NCBI GenBank assembly: GCA_026421135.1
Contig: JAPKCR010000165.1
Coordinates: 1-6,062, forward strand
Direction: 5' to 3'
Source of the DNA: Sulfitobacter sp.
GTDB lineage: Bacteria; Pseudomonadota; Alphaproteobacteria; Rhodobacterales; Rhodobacteraceae
Length of the DNA stretch: 6,062 bases
Shown here: one piece after another, positions 1 to 5,978 of the stretch
How positions within the stretch are numbered: position 1 is the stretch's first letter
Layout of the letters: the number at the start of each line of letters is the position of its first letter
The notes under the pieces: generated by a model
Database searches by the model: none
What the model was told of the DNA's origin: nothing
The model's input: the letters and a program-made list of their open reading frames with translations, nothing else
Position numbers and translations under genes: made by a program

Positions 1-7
1 TACGGGC

Positions 8-28
8 CGGATTTTCTAGAAAAGTCCG
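8..28 (-). terminator. Weak hairpin just after the GntR-type regulator gene
   Basis: Bases 8-15 (CGGATTTT) pair with 21-28 (AAAGTCCG region) around a 5-base loop, with one T:G pair on the plus strand that becomes an A:C mismatch in the minus-strand transcript. The core TTTTCTAGAAAA at 12-23 is itself a perfect palindrome. It begins 3 bases past the regulator stop codon, which is where a transcription terminator would be expected. No T-run follows the stem in the minus direction, so this is only a weak terminator candidate; it could equally be a protein-binding palindrome. Confidence 0.3.
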
Positions 29-31
29 CTC

Positions 32-682
32 CTAGGTCGCGAGCATGCGCAGCCCTTGTGTAACGTCCGTCCTGACGGCCAGACGCAGCCCCGGTTCATC
101 GCCTGCGCGCAACGCGGCGATGATCAATCGGTGGAAATGCGGTGGTTCAGTGCGTCTCAAACGACCATACAGGGCGCGCATTGTCGGCCCCATCTGCAGC
201 CATACAGTCTCTGCCATCGCCAACATCGCGGGGGCCTGAGCACGCAAGTATAGTGTGCGGTGAAATTCCAGATTGGTGCGGATGTATCCCACGGCATCGC
301 GATGGGCGACCGCCTCTGACACTGCGTTGTTGATTGTTTGCAACCGTTCGATCAGCGCGAAATGCGCCCGCGGCAGCGCGCGGCTGGCCAATTCGACCTC
401 AATCAGGGCACGCAGGGCGGCCAATTCCTCGATGCGTTCATTGCTCAATTCGGGCGTTGAAATTCGACCGGATGCAGACATCGTTAATGCACCTTCAGCA
501 GCCAGACGACGCACAGCTTCTCGGGCGGGCGTCATCGAGACTTCGAAGTCCTTGCCGATGCCGCGCAGCGTCAGAGCATGGCCCGGTGGTAGATCGCCAT
601 GCATAATCCGGCTGCGCAATTGTCGATATACACGGTCATGCGCCAAAGGATGGGCATCTAAGGGGCGAGGATTCAGGTTCAT
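32..682 (-). CDS. GntR-family transcriptional regulator, FadR/FCD subfamily
   Basis: This is a 216-residue DNA-binding regulator. Residues about 10-75 form a GntR winged helix: RVYRQLRSRIMHGDLPPG, then the recognition-helix region around SMTPAREAVRRLAAEG (49-64). Residues about 82-210 are an all-helical FCD effector domain with the typical NLEFH stretch (137-141), a later H184 and a closing AALRAGD segment (189-195). FCD domains bind small carboxylates or related metabolites, often with a metal; the ligand here is unknown. I chose ATG 682 because the GntR domain starts about 15 residues later. An upstream ATG at 805 is in frame but would overlap the divergent gene and has no Shine-Dalgarno sequence. 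The site before ATG 682 (GAGAA) is also weak. The gene is divergent from the amidinotransferase gene, and the palindrome at 690-701 sits in its 5' leader, which suggests autorepression and control of the neighbour. The family call is firm; the target and ligand are inferred or unknown. Confidence 0.9.
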   Translation of the reverse strand: MNLNPRPLDAHPLAHDRVYRQLRSRIMHGDLPPGHALTLRGIGKDFEVSMTPAREAVRRLAAEGALTMSASGRISTPELSNERIEELAALRALIEVELASRALPRAHFALIERLQTINNAVSEAVAHRDAVGYIRTNLEFHRTLYLRAQAPAMLAMAETVWLQMGPTMRALYGRLRRTEPPHFHRLIIAALRAGDEPGLRLAVRTDVTQGLRMLAT

Positions 683-689
683 ATTCTCG

Positions 690-701
690 TTGTGATCACA
701 A
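690..701. promoter_or_regulatory. Palindromic operator candidate TTGTGATCACAA
   Basis: This is a perfect 12-bp inverted repeat in the 117-bp divergent intergenic region. It lies 7 bp upstream of the regulator ATG and 98 bp upstream of the amidinotransferase ATG. GntR/FadR-type regulators commonly bind short palindromes with TTGT...ACAA-like ends, and the regulator gene is adjacent, so it is the natural candidate binding site. Its position over the regulator's leader fits autorepression. No second copy was seen in the window. Confidence 0.55.
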
Positions 702-787
702 ATTGGTTTCACGTCAACACGATATGGCAGCATGCGCTTGTTTTGCTCGCAGCTTGGACCTAGACCTTTGCCGTCAAGGATATCGAA

Positions 788-793
788 AAGGGA
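788..793 (+). promoter_or_regulatory. Ribosome binding site of the amidinotransferase gene
   Basis: AAGGGA lies 6 bases before ATG 800. It is a good Shine-Dalgarno match at normal spacing and fixes the start of the amidinotransferase gene. I could not identify a convincing -35/-10 pair for this gene in the intergenic region. Confidence 0.75.
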
Positions 794-799
794 TGTGAC

Positions 800-1909
800 A
801 TGCAAAAGACAGTCGTAAACAGCTGGAACGAATGGGATCCATTAAAACATGTCATCGTTGGGCGCGCTGACGATTGTCACATTCCACCCGAAGAGCCCGC
901 ACTGGACGCTAAGGTGCCTGAAGACAGTGACATGCGAGGAAAGTGGGGCCGCCGGCCGCAAGAAACGATCGACCGTGCGAATGAGCTTTTGGATAACTTT
1001 GCCAGCCTGTTGAAAGCACGGGGTGTGCGGGTGGATCGCCCGACTTCGATTGATCACTCGCAACCAGCCACAACACCGGATTTTCACACAGAAAGCCAAT
1101 TCGGCTGCATGCCCCCACGCGATGTTTTGCTAACCGTCGGATCAGAGATGCTGGAAGCCACGATGTCCTATCGCTGTCGATGGTTTGAATATCTCAATTA
1201 CCGCCCCTTGATGCAGCAGTATTTCAACGAAGACCCGAATTTCCGCCACGAAAGCGCGCCCAAGCCGCGTTTGACAGATGCCGATTACCACCCCGACTAT
1301 CTAAGCGAAAAGATCGGCGACGCGCAGCGCCTGAAATGGGCCGAAGAAAAGTTCTTTGTTACCACAGAAGAAGAACCGCTTTTCGATGCTGCCGATGTCT
1401 TGCGCTTTGGACGCGATCTGGTCGTCCAGCACGGATTCACGACGAACCTGAAAGGCATTGAATGGCTGCGCCGCCACTTCCCCGACCACCGGGTGCATAC
1501 GGTCAACTTTCCGGGCGATCCTTACCCGATCCACATCGACGCGACATTTACGCCGCTGCGGCCCGGTTTGATTTTGAACAACCCGCAGCGCCGTTTGCCC
1601 GACGACCAACGCAAAATGTTCGAAGCCAATGATTGGGAGATCGTCGATTCGGCCCAGCCTGCTCACAATGCGCCCCCACCTCTTTGTTATTCCTCGACAT
1701 GGCTGTCGATGAACGTGTTGGTGCTGGACCCAAAGACTGTCTGCGTTGAGAAGTCAGAGGTCTATCAGGCCGAACAGATGGACAAATTGGGGATGGAGGT
1801 CGTCGAGGTCGAACTGCGCGATGCCTATGCCTTTGGCGGCGGCCTGCATTGCTGTACGGCGGATGTGTACCGCGAAGGTGTGTGCGAGGACTACTTCCCC
1901 AACATGTAA
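800..1909 (+). CDS. L-arginine:glycine amidinotransferase-like enzyme
   Basis: This 369-residue cytosolic enzyme is predicted to move the amidino group of arginine onto an amine acceptor through a covalent cysteine intermediate, releasing ornithine. It aligns along its full length with mature vertebrate AGAT (recalled sequence): NEWDPLKHVIVGRA near the N terminus, MPPRD (D108), APKP (153-156), FDAADVLRFGRD (195-206), GIEWLRRH (219-226), HIDATF (245-250), STWLSMNVL (299-307) and GGGLHCCTADV (346-356). The catalytic set is intact: D196, H245 and C351 match human D254, H303 and C407. Human N300 and M302, which line the acceptor pocket, are replaced by Y242 and I244, so the acceptor may not be glycine. 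Guanidinoacetate, another guanidino compound or a secondary metabolite are all possible products. There is no mitochondrial presequence. The gene is divergent from a GntR-type regulator that probably controls it and converges on the peptidase gene. It appears monocistronic. The family is very sure; the substrate is open. Confidence 0.93.
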   Translation: MQKTVVNSWNEWDPLKHVIVGRADDCHIPPEEPALDAKVPEDSDMRGKWGRRPQETIDRANELLDNFASLLKARGVRVDRPTSIDHSQPATTPDFHTESQFGCMPPRDVLLTVGSEMLEATMSYRCRWFEYLNYRPLMQQYFNEDPNFRHESAPKPRLTDADYHPDYLSEKIGDAQRLKWAEEKFFVTTEEEPLFDAADVLRFGRDLVVQHGFTTNLKGIEWLRRHFPDHRVHTVNFPGDPYPIHIDATFTPLRPGLILNNPQRRLPDDQRKMFEANDWEIVDSAQPAHNAPPPLCYSSTWLSMNVLVLDPKTVCVEKSEVYQAEQMDKLGMEVVEVELRDAYAFGGGLHCCTADVYREGVCEDYFPNM

Positions 1910-1915
1910 CGCATT

Positions 1916-2605
1916 TTAGCCAAAACGGTAGCGGTGCAAATCGCTGCCGTTTTGGCGCAGCCAGCCGCGTGCGTCTTTGTAGGGGCCATAGATGCGTTCG
2001 ACCTCGGCCCAGAAGGCGGGCGAATGGTTCATCTGCGCCAAATGCGCGACCTCGTGCGCTGCGACATAGTCCAACACCTCGGGCGGGGTGAGAATCAGCC
2101 GCCAAGAGAACATCAGCCCCCCCTCCGATGTGCACGACCCCCAACGGGACCGCGTATCGCGCAGGGTTAGCTTGTTGTAGGGCCGCCCTAAAACAGCTGC
2201 ATAGTCGTCACATGCCCCTGCCAACCGGTCGCGGGCGAGCTCTTTTAAATGCGCCGCCAGCCGTGCTGGCACGCGGTCTTCGCGGCCTGGCACGGCGATT
2301 GTATCGTTGCCTAGCTGAACGCGCCGGCCCTGTCCCTGTACCACTTGAACCATGCGCCCCCCCAATGGAAATTCGGCACCGATACCAATGGAGATATCTT
2401 CGCCGCGTGCGTCCAGATGCTGGCGAATCCAGTCTTCTTTTTCGCGGGCGAATGCGATGCCCTCTGCCTCTTTCAAGCGCTTGGGTAGGGTCAGCGTTAC
2501 GCGACCATCCAATTGCGAAATACGCAAAGATATGCGCTTTGCCTGCGCAGAGCGGCGCAGGATAAGTGGGATTGGCGGGTTGCCGGGCAGGATCGGATCA
2601 GGCAT
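1916..2605 (-). CDS. YgjP/SprT-like zinc metallopeptidase (M48-type, DUF45)
   Basis: This is a 229-residue protein of the YgjP-like metallopeptidase family. The C-terminal half carries the family signature: TRSRWGSC (151-158), FSWRLIL (166-172), then HEVAH (184-188), where H184 and H188 are zinc ligands and E185 the catalytic base. The third ligand is H194 in QMNHSPAFW. The N-terminal 130 residues hold the usual family features: the RRSAQAKRISLRIS strand region (17-30), PKRL (41-44) and a charged helix. There is no signal peptide or membrane segment, so it is probably cytosolic. The physiological substrate of this family is largely unknown. Length is normal for the family. ATG 2605 is preceded only by a weak GAAAG Shine-Dalgarno sequence 6 bases upstream, so the start is a little less certain than the frame. 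The gene is divergent from the FYDLN-acid gene. Its last codons lie in the terminator at 1920-1955, so the end of the reading frame is constrained by RNA structure. Confidence 0.93.
   Translation of the reverse strand: MPDPILPGNPPIPLILRRSAQAKRISLRISQLDGRVTLTLPKRLKEAEGIAFAREKEDWIRQHLDARGEDISIGIGAEFPLGGRMVQVVQGQGRRVQLGNDTIAVPGREDRVPARLAAHLKELARDRLAGACDDYAAVLGRPYNKLTLRDTRSRWGSCTSEGGLMFSWRLILTPPEVLDYVAAHEVAHLAQMNHSPAFWAEVERIYGPYKDARGWLRQNGSDLHRYRFG
1920..1955. terminator. Bidirectional intrinsic terminator between convergent genes
   Basis: AAAA (1922-1925), CGGTAGCG (1926-1933), an 8-base loop, CGCTGCCG (1942-1949) and TTTT (1950-1953) form a GC stem with one T:G pair flanked by A and T runs. 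With the outer bases, the inverted repeat spans 14-base arms. It can work in both directions: 10 bases after the amidinotransferase stop on the plus strand, and at the end of the peptidase gene on the minus strand. It lies within the last codons of the peptidase CDS, so the same bases appear to serve as coding sequence and terminator. Confidence 0.8.
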
Positions 2606-2705
2606 TTAGGGCTTTCGGGTGGGTGCAGGGTGGCGATTGCCTTTGACAGTTCCTATCTCATATGGCACTTGGCCTGAATCATCTATACGCAACAACACTT
2701 TCAAA

Positions 2706-2712
2706 AAGGGGA
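2706..2712 (+). promoter_or_regulatory. Ribosome binding site deciding the start of the FYDLN-acid gene
   Basis: AAGGGGA lies 5 bases before ATG 2718. The frame is open further upstream, to ATG 2619, but this strong site and the conserved start of the family (MPxxxxGTKR) place the real start at 2718. A TTGACA hexamer at 2643-2648 could be a -35 box, but no good -10 follows at 16-18 bases. Confidence 0.75.
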
Positions 2713-2717
2713 CTTCG

Positions 2718-3044
2718 ATGCCCAATGAAGAATGGGGAACCAAGCGCCTGTGCCCCACAACGGGCAAACGGTTCTATGACCTGAACAAAAACCCGATCAT
2801 CAGCCCCTATAGTGGCGAAGTGGTCGAGATCGACAATTCCAAATCCCGTATGATCGCCGCCGATGCCGAAGACGCAGTGACAGCAAAAGCCAAGAAGTCT
2901 GATGCTGTAGACGAGGACGTGTTGGTAGAGGACGACGATGTCGATGTGGATCTGGATGACGATATTCTGGACGACGACGACGACGATGAAGATACAGTTC
3001 CGCTTGACGAAATTGCGGACGTAGCAGCCAACGACGACGACTGA
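2718..3044 (+). CDS. FYDLN acid domain protein (TIGR02300 family)
   Basis: This 108-residue protein is of unknown function, typical of alphaproteobacteria. The conserved N-terminal block is GTKRLCPTTGKRFYDLNKNP (7-26) followed by SPYSGE (29-34). It resembles a zinc ribbon (CPxxG...xPxxG) in which most cysteines are lost: only C12 remains, so zinc binding by the classical four-cysteine mode is not possible. Residues 62-108 are an extremely acidic, presumably disordered tail rich in Asp and Glu, ending in NDDD. Part of it is encoded by a short tandem GAC repeat near 2970-2985. Such a tail could mimic nucleic acid or bind basic proteins, but this is speculation. The start is ATG 2718, after a strong Shine-Dalgarno sequence. 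The gene is divergent from the metallopeptidase gene and followed by a hairpin and a tRNA-Ala gene. The family call is firm; no function is known to me. Confidence 0.95.
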   Translation: MPNEEWGTKRLCPTTGKRFYDLNKNPIISPYSGEVVEIDNSKSRMIAADAEDAVTAKAKKSDAVDEDVLVEDDDVDVDLDDDILDDDDDDEDTVPLDEIADVAANDDD

Positions 3045-3054
3045 TTGAAGATTA

Positions 3055-3093
3055 CGAAGGCGGGAGTGGATTTTCCCCTTGATCCCGCCTTCG
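3055..3093 (+). terminator. Hairpin after the FYDLN-acid gene
   Basis: CGAAGGCGGGA (3055-3065) and TCCCGCCTTCG (3083-3093) form a perfect 11-bp stem with a 17-base loop, starting 10 bases after the stop codon. Position and strength fit a transcription terminator that separates this gene from the tRNA. The loop is long and no T-run follows, so it may work poorly as an intrinsic terminator and act instead as an mRNA 3'-end stabiliser. Confidence 0.6.
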
Positions 3094-3161
3094 CTTGCGC
3101 CTATTCAGCGGCGCAGCAGCCATCCCGGGTTGCGATGACTACCGGATCATTGATCCACGAT

Positions 3162-3237
3162 GGGGCCTTAGCTCAGCTGGGAGAGCGCCTGCATGGCATG
3201 CAGGAGGTCAGCGGTTCGATCCCGCTAGGCTCCACCA
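3162..3237 (+). tRNA. tRNA-Ala, anticodon GGC
   Basis: This is a complete 76-base cloverleaf including an encoded CCA end. The acceptor arms are GGGGCCT (3162-3168) and AGGCTCC (3227-3233), giving a G3:U70 pair, the classic alanine identity element. The D arm is GCTC...GAGC. The anticodon stem CCTGC/GCAGG (3188-3192, 3200-3204) encloses the loop ATGGCAT with anticodon GGC at 3195-3197. The T arm contains GGTTCGATCCC. It reads GCC and GCT alanine codons. It stands apart from the hairpin upstream. No clear -35/-10 promoter could be picked, although a palindrome (3144-3156) lies 5 bases before the mature 5' end. The composition of the DNA changes just downstream. Confidence 0.98.
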
Positions 3238-3318
3238 TATTTTGTCAAAAAAAATGTATGTCACCAGCCCTAGAAAGTTTTGTGGCTTCTTGCAGCATAC
3301 AGCTTTCATGTCAGAGTA

Positions 3319-3348
3319 ATGGCGCACATGATTTTACATGCGCGCCAT
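3319..3348. terminator. Inverted repeat between tRNA-Ala and the aldehyde dehydrogenase gene
   Basis: ATGGCGCACATG (3319-3330) and CATGCGCGCCAT (3337-3348) form 12-base arms with one mismatch around a 6-base loop, ATTTTA. It lies 28 bases past the stop of the minus-strand aldehyde dehydrogenase gene and 81 bases past the tRNA, and could end transcription from either side. On the plus strand it is followed by the AT-rich GAAATTTTATAG. On the minus strand there is no T-run. The rest of 3238-3376 shows no gene. Confidence 0.5.
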
Positions 3349-3376
3349 GAAATTTTATAGACAGCAATTGATATGC

Positions 3377-4816
3377 CTACTCTACGGGCCACCCACCAAT
3401 GGCACGGACTTCGACAAACTCGTCCAGCCCCCATTCTCCACCTTCGCGACCATTGCCTGATTGTTTCATGCCACCAAACGGTGAGCCAGCCCCACGGCCC
3501 TTACCATTCATATCAACCATCCCAGAGCGTAGCGCTCGGGCTAAGCGACGGGCACGTGCTGGGTCAGATGTCTGCACATAGTTCGTCAGACCATAATCTG
3601 TATCGTTCGAAATCGCGATAGCCTCAGCTTCTGTATCAAACGGCATCATAGACAACACGGGACCAAAGATTTCTTCGCGCATAACAGTCATGTCATTATT
3701 ACAGTCAGCAAACACCGTAGGACGAACAAAGAAACCACGATTGAGACCTTCAGGGCGGCCAACACCGCCAGCAACCAATCGCGCTCCTTCATTGATGCCT
3801 TGTTGGATCAAGTCTTGGACCTTAGTAAACTGCACTTCAGAAACAAGTGGCCCTATATGCTGTCCGTGTTCGGCGGCTGCATTTACAGTCGTAGCTTCAG
3901 CCATAGCACAAGCCTGCTCTACAGCTTCATCATATCGGGACCGTTCAACCAACATACGGGTCGGTGCATTGCACGATTGGCCTGTGTTGTTAAAACAACG
4001 TGCAACACCTTGTGTAACAGCCTTCGGTCCCGCATCCGCAAACACGATGTTAGCACCTTTGCCACCAAGTTCTAAGCTGACCCGCTTTATGGTTTCTGCG
4101 GCTGCAATCGTAATGGCACGGCCAGCACGGGTTGATCCAGTGAAACTGACCATATCGACGTCTTTATGCACGGACAGTTGGCTACCAACACCAGGACCAT
4201 CGCCGTGCAGCATGTTATATACACCTGCGGGTACGCCCGCCTCATGCATAATTTCTGTAAACAAGACCGCAGACAACGGCGACTGCTCAGACGGCTTTAA
4301 GATCATCGTGCAGCCCGTTGCCAGCGCAGGAACAACCTTGAGCGTAATCTGGTTCATCGGCCAGTTCCAAGGTGTGATCAGCGCACAAACACCGATAGGT
4401 TCTTTAATAATACGCGTTTCATCCTCACCAGCACGCAGTGCACTTTCGAAATCAAAGGATTTAAGCGACTCAATGAAAGCCTTAAGGTGAAAGGACCCCG
4501 TGCCTGATTGCTGTACCTTTGACATATCAATGGGCGCACCCATTTCGGTACTAATCACTTCACCTATTTCGTCCGAGCGGCGCATATAAACATCAAGAAT
4601 ACTTCCCATAAGTTCGAGCCGTTCGGCCTTGGACGACAAGCGCCAGGTGGGAAACGCGGATTTGGCAGCCGCAACCGCCGCATCCGTATCAGCCTGACCA
4701 CCCAAAACAATTGTCGCAACCGATTCTTCTGTTGATGGATCAACAACATCAAAGTCATGGCCACCCATCGGAGCCGTCCATTTGCCGTTAATATAAAAGT
4801 TACGTGCGTTTTCCAT
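3377..4816 (-). CDS. NAD(P)-dependent aldehyde dehydrogenase
   Basis: This 479-residue soluble enzyme of the aldehyde dehydrogenase superfamily oxidises an aldehyde to the carboxylic acid with NAD(P)+. The full set of motifs is present: TPWNWP with oxyanion N151, ILKPSEQSP with cofactor-binding K174, FTGSTRAG (225-232) in the Rossmann fold, LELGGKG with general base E249, NTGQSCNAPTRM with catalytic nucleophile C282, and EEIFGPV with E382. The C terminus SPFGGMKQSGNGREGG is typical. It resembles the CddD-like (6-oxolauric acid dehydrogenase) subgroup, but this is from memory and the substrate is not known. I chose ATG 4816 because AAAAGG lies 8 bases upstream and residue 1 begins the normal family start (FYINGKW at 7-13). 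An in-frame ATG at 4888 would add 24 residues unlike the family and without a good ribosome site. The gene is divergent from the MBL-fold hydrolase gene. It is AT-richer than the genes left of the tRNA (28 and 29 G+C in two sampled 60-base lines). Confidence 0.95.
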   Translation of the reverse strand: MENARNFYINGKWTAPMGGHDFDVVDPSTEESVATIVLGGQADTDAAVAAAKSAFPTWRLSSKAERLELMGSILDVYMRRSDEIGEVISTEMGAPIDMSKVQQSGTGSFHLKAFIESLKSFDFESALRAGEDETRIIKEPIGVCALITPWNWPMNQITLKVVPALATGCTMILKPSEQSPLSAVLFTEIMHEAGVPAGVYNMLHGDGPGVGSQLSVHKDVDMVSFTGSTRAGRAITIAAAETIKRVSLELGGKGANIVFADAGPKAVTQGVARCFNNTGQSCNAPTRMLVERSRYDEAVEQACAMAEATTVNAAAEHGQHIGPLVSEVQFTKVQDLIQQGINEGARLVAGGVGRPEGLNRGFFVRPTVFADCNNDMTVMREEIFGPVLSMMPFDTEAEAIAISNDTDYGLTNYVQTSDPARARRLARALRSGMVDMNGKGRGAGSPFGGMKQSGNGREGGEWGLDEFVEVRAIGGWPVE

Positions 4817-4884
4817 AGGAGTAGCCTTTTCAATCTGTGGTGGTTGTACATCATCCCGACGCAGCACATGCGCAAGACAAAAGT

Positions 4885-4894
4885 ACAATATTGT
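4885..4894. promoter_or_regulatory. Palindrome in the divergent promoter region (operator candidate)
   Basis: ACAATATTGT is a perfect 10-bp palindrome inside the 149-bp region between the aldehyde dehydrogenase and MBL-fold hydrolase genes. A second short inverted repeat, GAAC-T-GTTC, lies next to it at 4899-4907. On the minus strand a perfect TTGACA hexamer (4931-4926) could be the -35 box of the dehydrogenase gene, but the -10 at normal spacing is poor. No regulator gene for this pair is inside the window, so the binding protein is unknown. Confidence 0.35.
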
Positions 4895-4965
4895 TTCTGA
4901 ACTGTTCCCATCGCAGGTAAGATCGTGTCAAGTACCTTGCGACCATTCATTAATAGGATTCATCC

Positions 4966-5832
4966 ATGCAGAATGCAGTTACCCTTTTGGGAACCAAAGG
5001 TGGGCCTGCTATTCGGCCTGGATCACCGATGCCCACATCAAGCCTGCTGACACTAAATGGCCAACAAATAGTTGTAGACTGTGGACTGGGCGTCACACGC
5101 GGCTTGGTAGATCAGGAATTGCAGCTCAAGAACCTGAAACTGATTTTTATAACCCACCTACATTCCGATCATTATCTGGAACTTGGGCCACTCTTACACA
5201 CGGCTTGGACCGCAGGGCTAAAAACAATTGTGAATATTTGGGGGCCAGCGGGTTTGACTAAATATTGGGCTCATTTTGTGGCATCCATGCAGGCTGATAT
5301 CGACTTGCGGATCGCAGACGAAGGGCGTCCAGATCTTCGGGATCTGGTCCGTATTCATGTGATTAACGAAGGTGATGTAATGAAACAGGGTAGTATGACT
5401 GTGCGCGCCATGCGTGTCGCACACCCACCACTTGTCGATTGCTTTGCTCTATCATTTGACACATCACACTGCCGAGTAGTATTTTCTGCCGATACCGCCT
5501 ACCTACCTGCGCTTGCAGAGTTTGCCCAAGGCGCTGACTTACTCGTACATGAAGCGATGCTAAAAGCCGCCCTAGCCCCGCTTGCAGCGCGCGTAGGCAA
5601 TGGTGATGGCCGCCTTATTAGACACCTTCTGCGGAGCCATACAACAGCCCAAGACGCCGCCCGAATTGCGACCGCTGCAAACGTGAAAGCATTGGCGCTC
5701 CATCATCTATTGCCCGCTGATGACCCCGATTTTACAGCTGCTGATTGGGCGGCGGCGGTTACACCGCATTGGTCGGGACCATTTCACCTTGGGACCGATG
5801 GGTTATGTATCGTATTGCCGTCATCCGACTAA
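4966..5832 (+). CDS. Metallo-beta-lactamase-fold hydrolase (AtsA/RNase Z-like)
   Basis: This 288-residue hydrolase uses two metal ions. The N-terminal LLGTKGGP (7-14) and SSLLTLNGQQIVVDCGLG (25-42) are the first strands of the fold. THLHSDH (63-69) is the metal-binding HxHxDH motif. Further ligands are H153 in RVAHPP, D176 in FSADTAY and a final histidine in LHHLLPADDP (H246 or H247). H195 in VHEAML and H225 in SHTT match the RNase Z/arylsulfatase-like branch rather than true beta-lactamases. There is no signal peptide, so it is probably cytosolic. The substrate is not predictable: this branch includes RNA processing enzymes, arylsulfatases and lactone or ester hydrolases. True tRNase Z is unlikely because I see no exosite arm. 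ATG 4966 is supported by TAGGA 7 bases upstream. The gene is divergent from the aldehyde dehydrogenase gene, and the two may serve one catabolic pathway (hydrolysis then oxidation), but that is inference. Confidence 0.93.
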   Translation: MQNAVTLLGTKGGPAIRPGSPMPTSSLLTLNGQQIVVDCGLGVTRGLVDQELQLKNLKLIFITHLHSDHYLELGPLLHTAWTAGLKTIVNIWGPAGLTKYWAHFVASMQADIDLRIADEGRPDLRDLVRIHVINEGDVMKQGSMTVRAMRVAHPPLVDCFALSFDTSHCRVVFSADTAYLPALAEFAQGADLLVHEAMLKAALAPLAARVGNGDGRLIRHLLRSHTTAQDAARIATAANVKALALHHLLPADDPDFTAADWAAAVTPHWSGPFHLGTDGLCIVLPSSD

Positions 5833-5978
5833 TACTAGGATCAAATATCTAACCAACGGACTACTTTTGAGGAATGATGTTCTCGTAATAAGTTATTTCC
5901 CTTGTAGACACTTTACCGCGCCACACTCTGCGCATTAGGGTATACGCTAACGTAACTTTTGAAGTGTTATATACGAAA

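Noticed and set aside
690..701. CRP/FNR-type binding site (TGTGA and TCACA half-sites)
   Set aside because: The half-sites abut with no spacer; CRP sites need about 6 bases between them. A GntR-type operator fits better.
683..805. N-terminal extension of the GntR-type regulator to ATG 805 or 733
   Set aside because: It would overlap the divergent amidinotransferase start and run through the palindrome. No Shine-Dalgarno sequence is present, and the extra residues do not resemble the family start.
1548..2144. 198-codon minus-strand open frame across the end of the amidinotransferase gene and the peptidase gene
   Set aside because: It overlaps two firmly identified genes in other frames, and its Arg/Pro-rich translation matches no family.
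2643..2689. Sigma-70 promoter for the FYDLN-acid gene (TTGACA at 2643, TATACG at 2684)
   Set aside because: The two hexamers are about 35 bases apart, far more than the usual 16-18, and nothing good lies at the proper spacing.
2807..3031. Serine-rich minus-strand open frame
   Set aside because: It is the antisense image of the Asp-rich tail of the FYDLN-acid protein (GAC read as GTC/TCG).
3211..3237. att-site duplication of the tRNA 3' end
   Set aside because: I looked for a second copy of the T-arm/acceptor sequence in 3238-6062 and found none, so an integrated element cannot be delimited.
3045..3350. Plus-strand open frame of about 100 codons
   Set aside because: It runs straight through the tRNA-Ala gene and lacks a ribosome binding site.
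3690..4490. 266-codon plus-strand open frame
   Set aside because: It is entirely antisense to the well-supported aldehyde dehydrogenase, with no recognisable motif.
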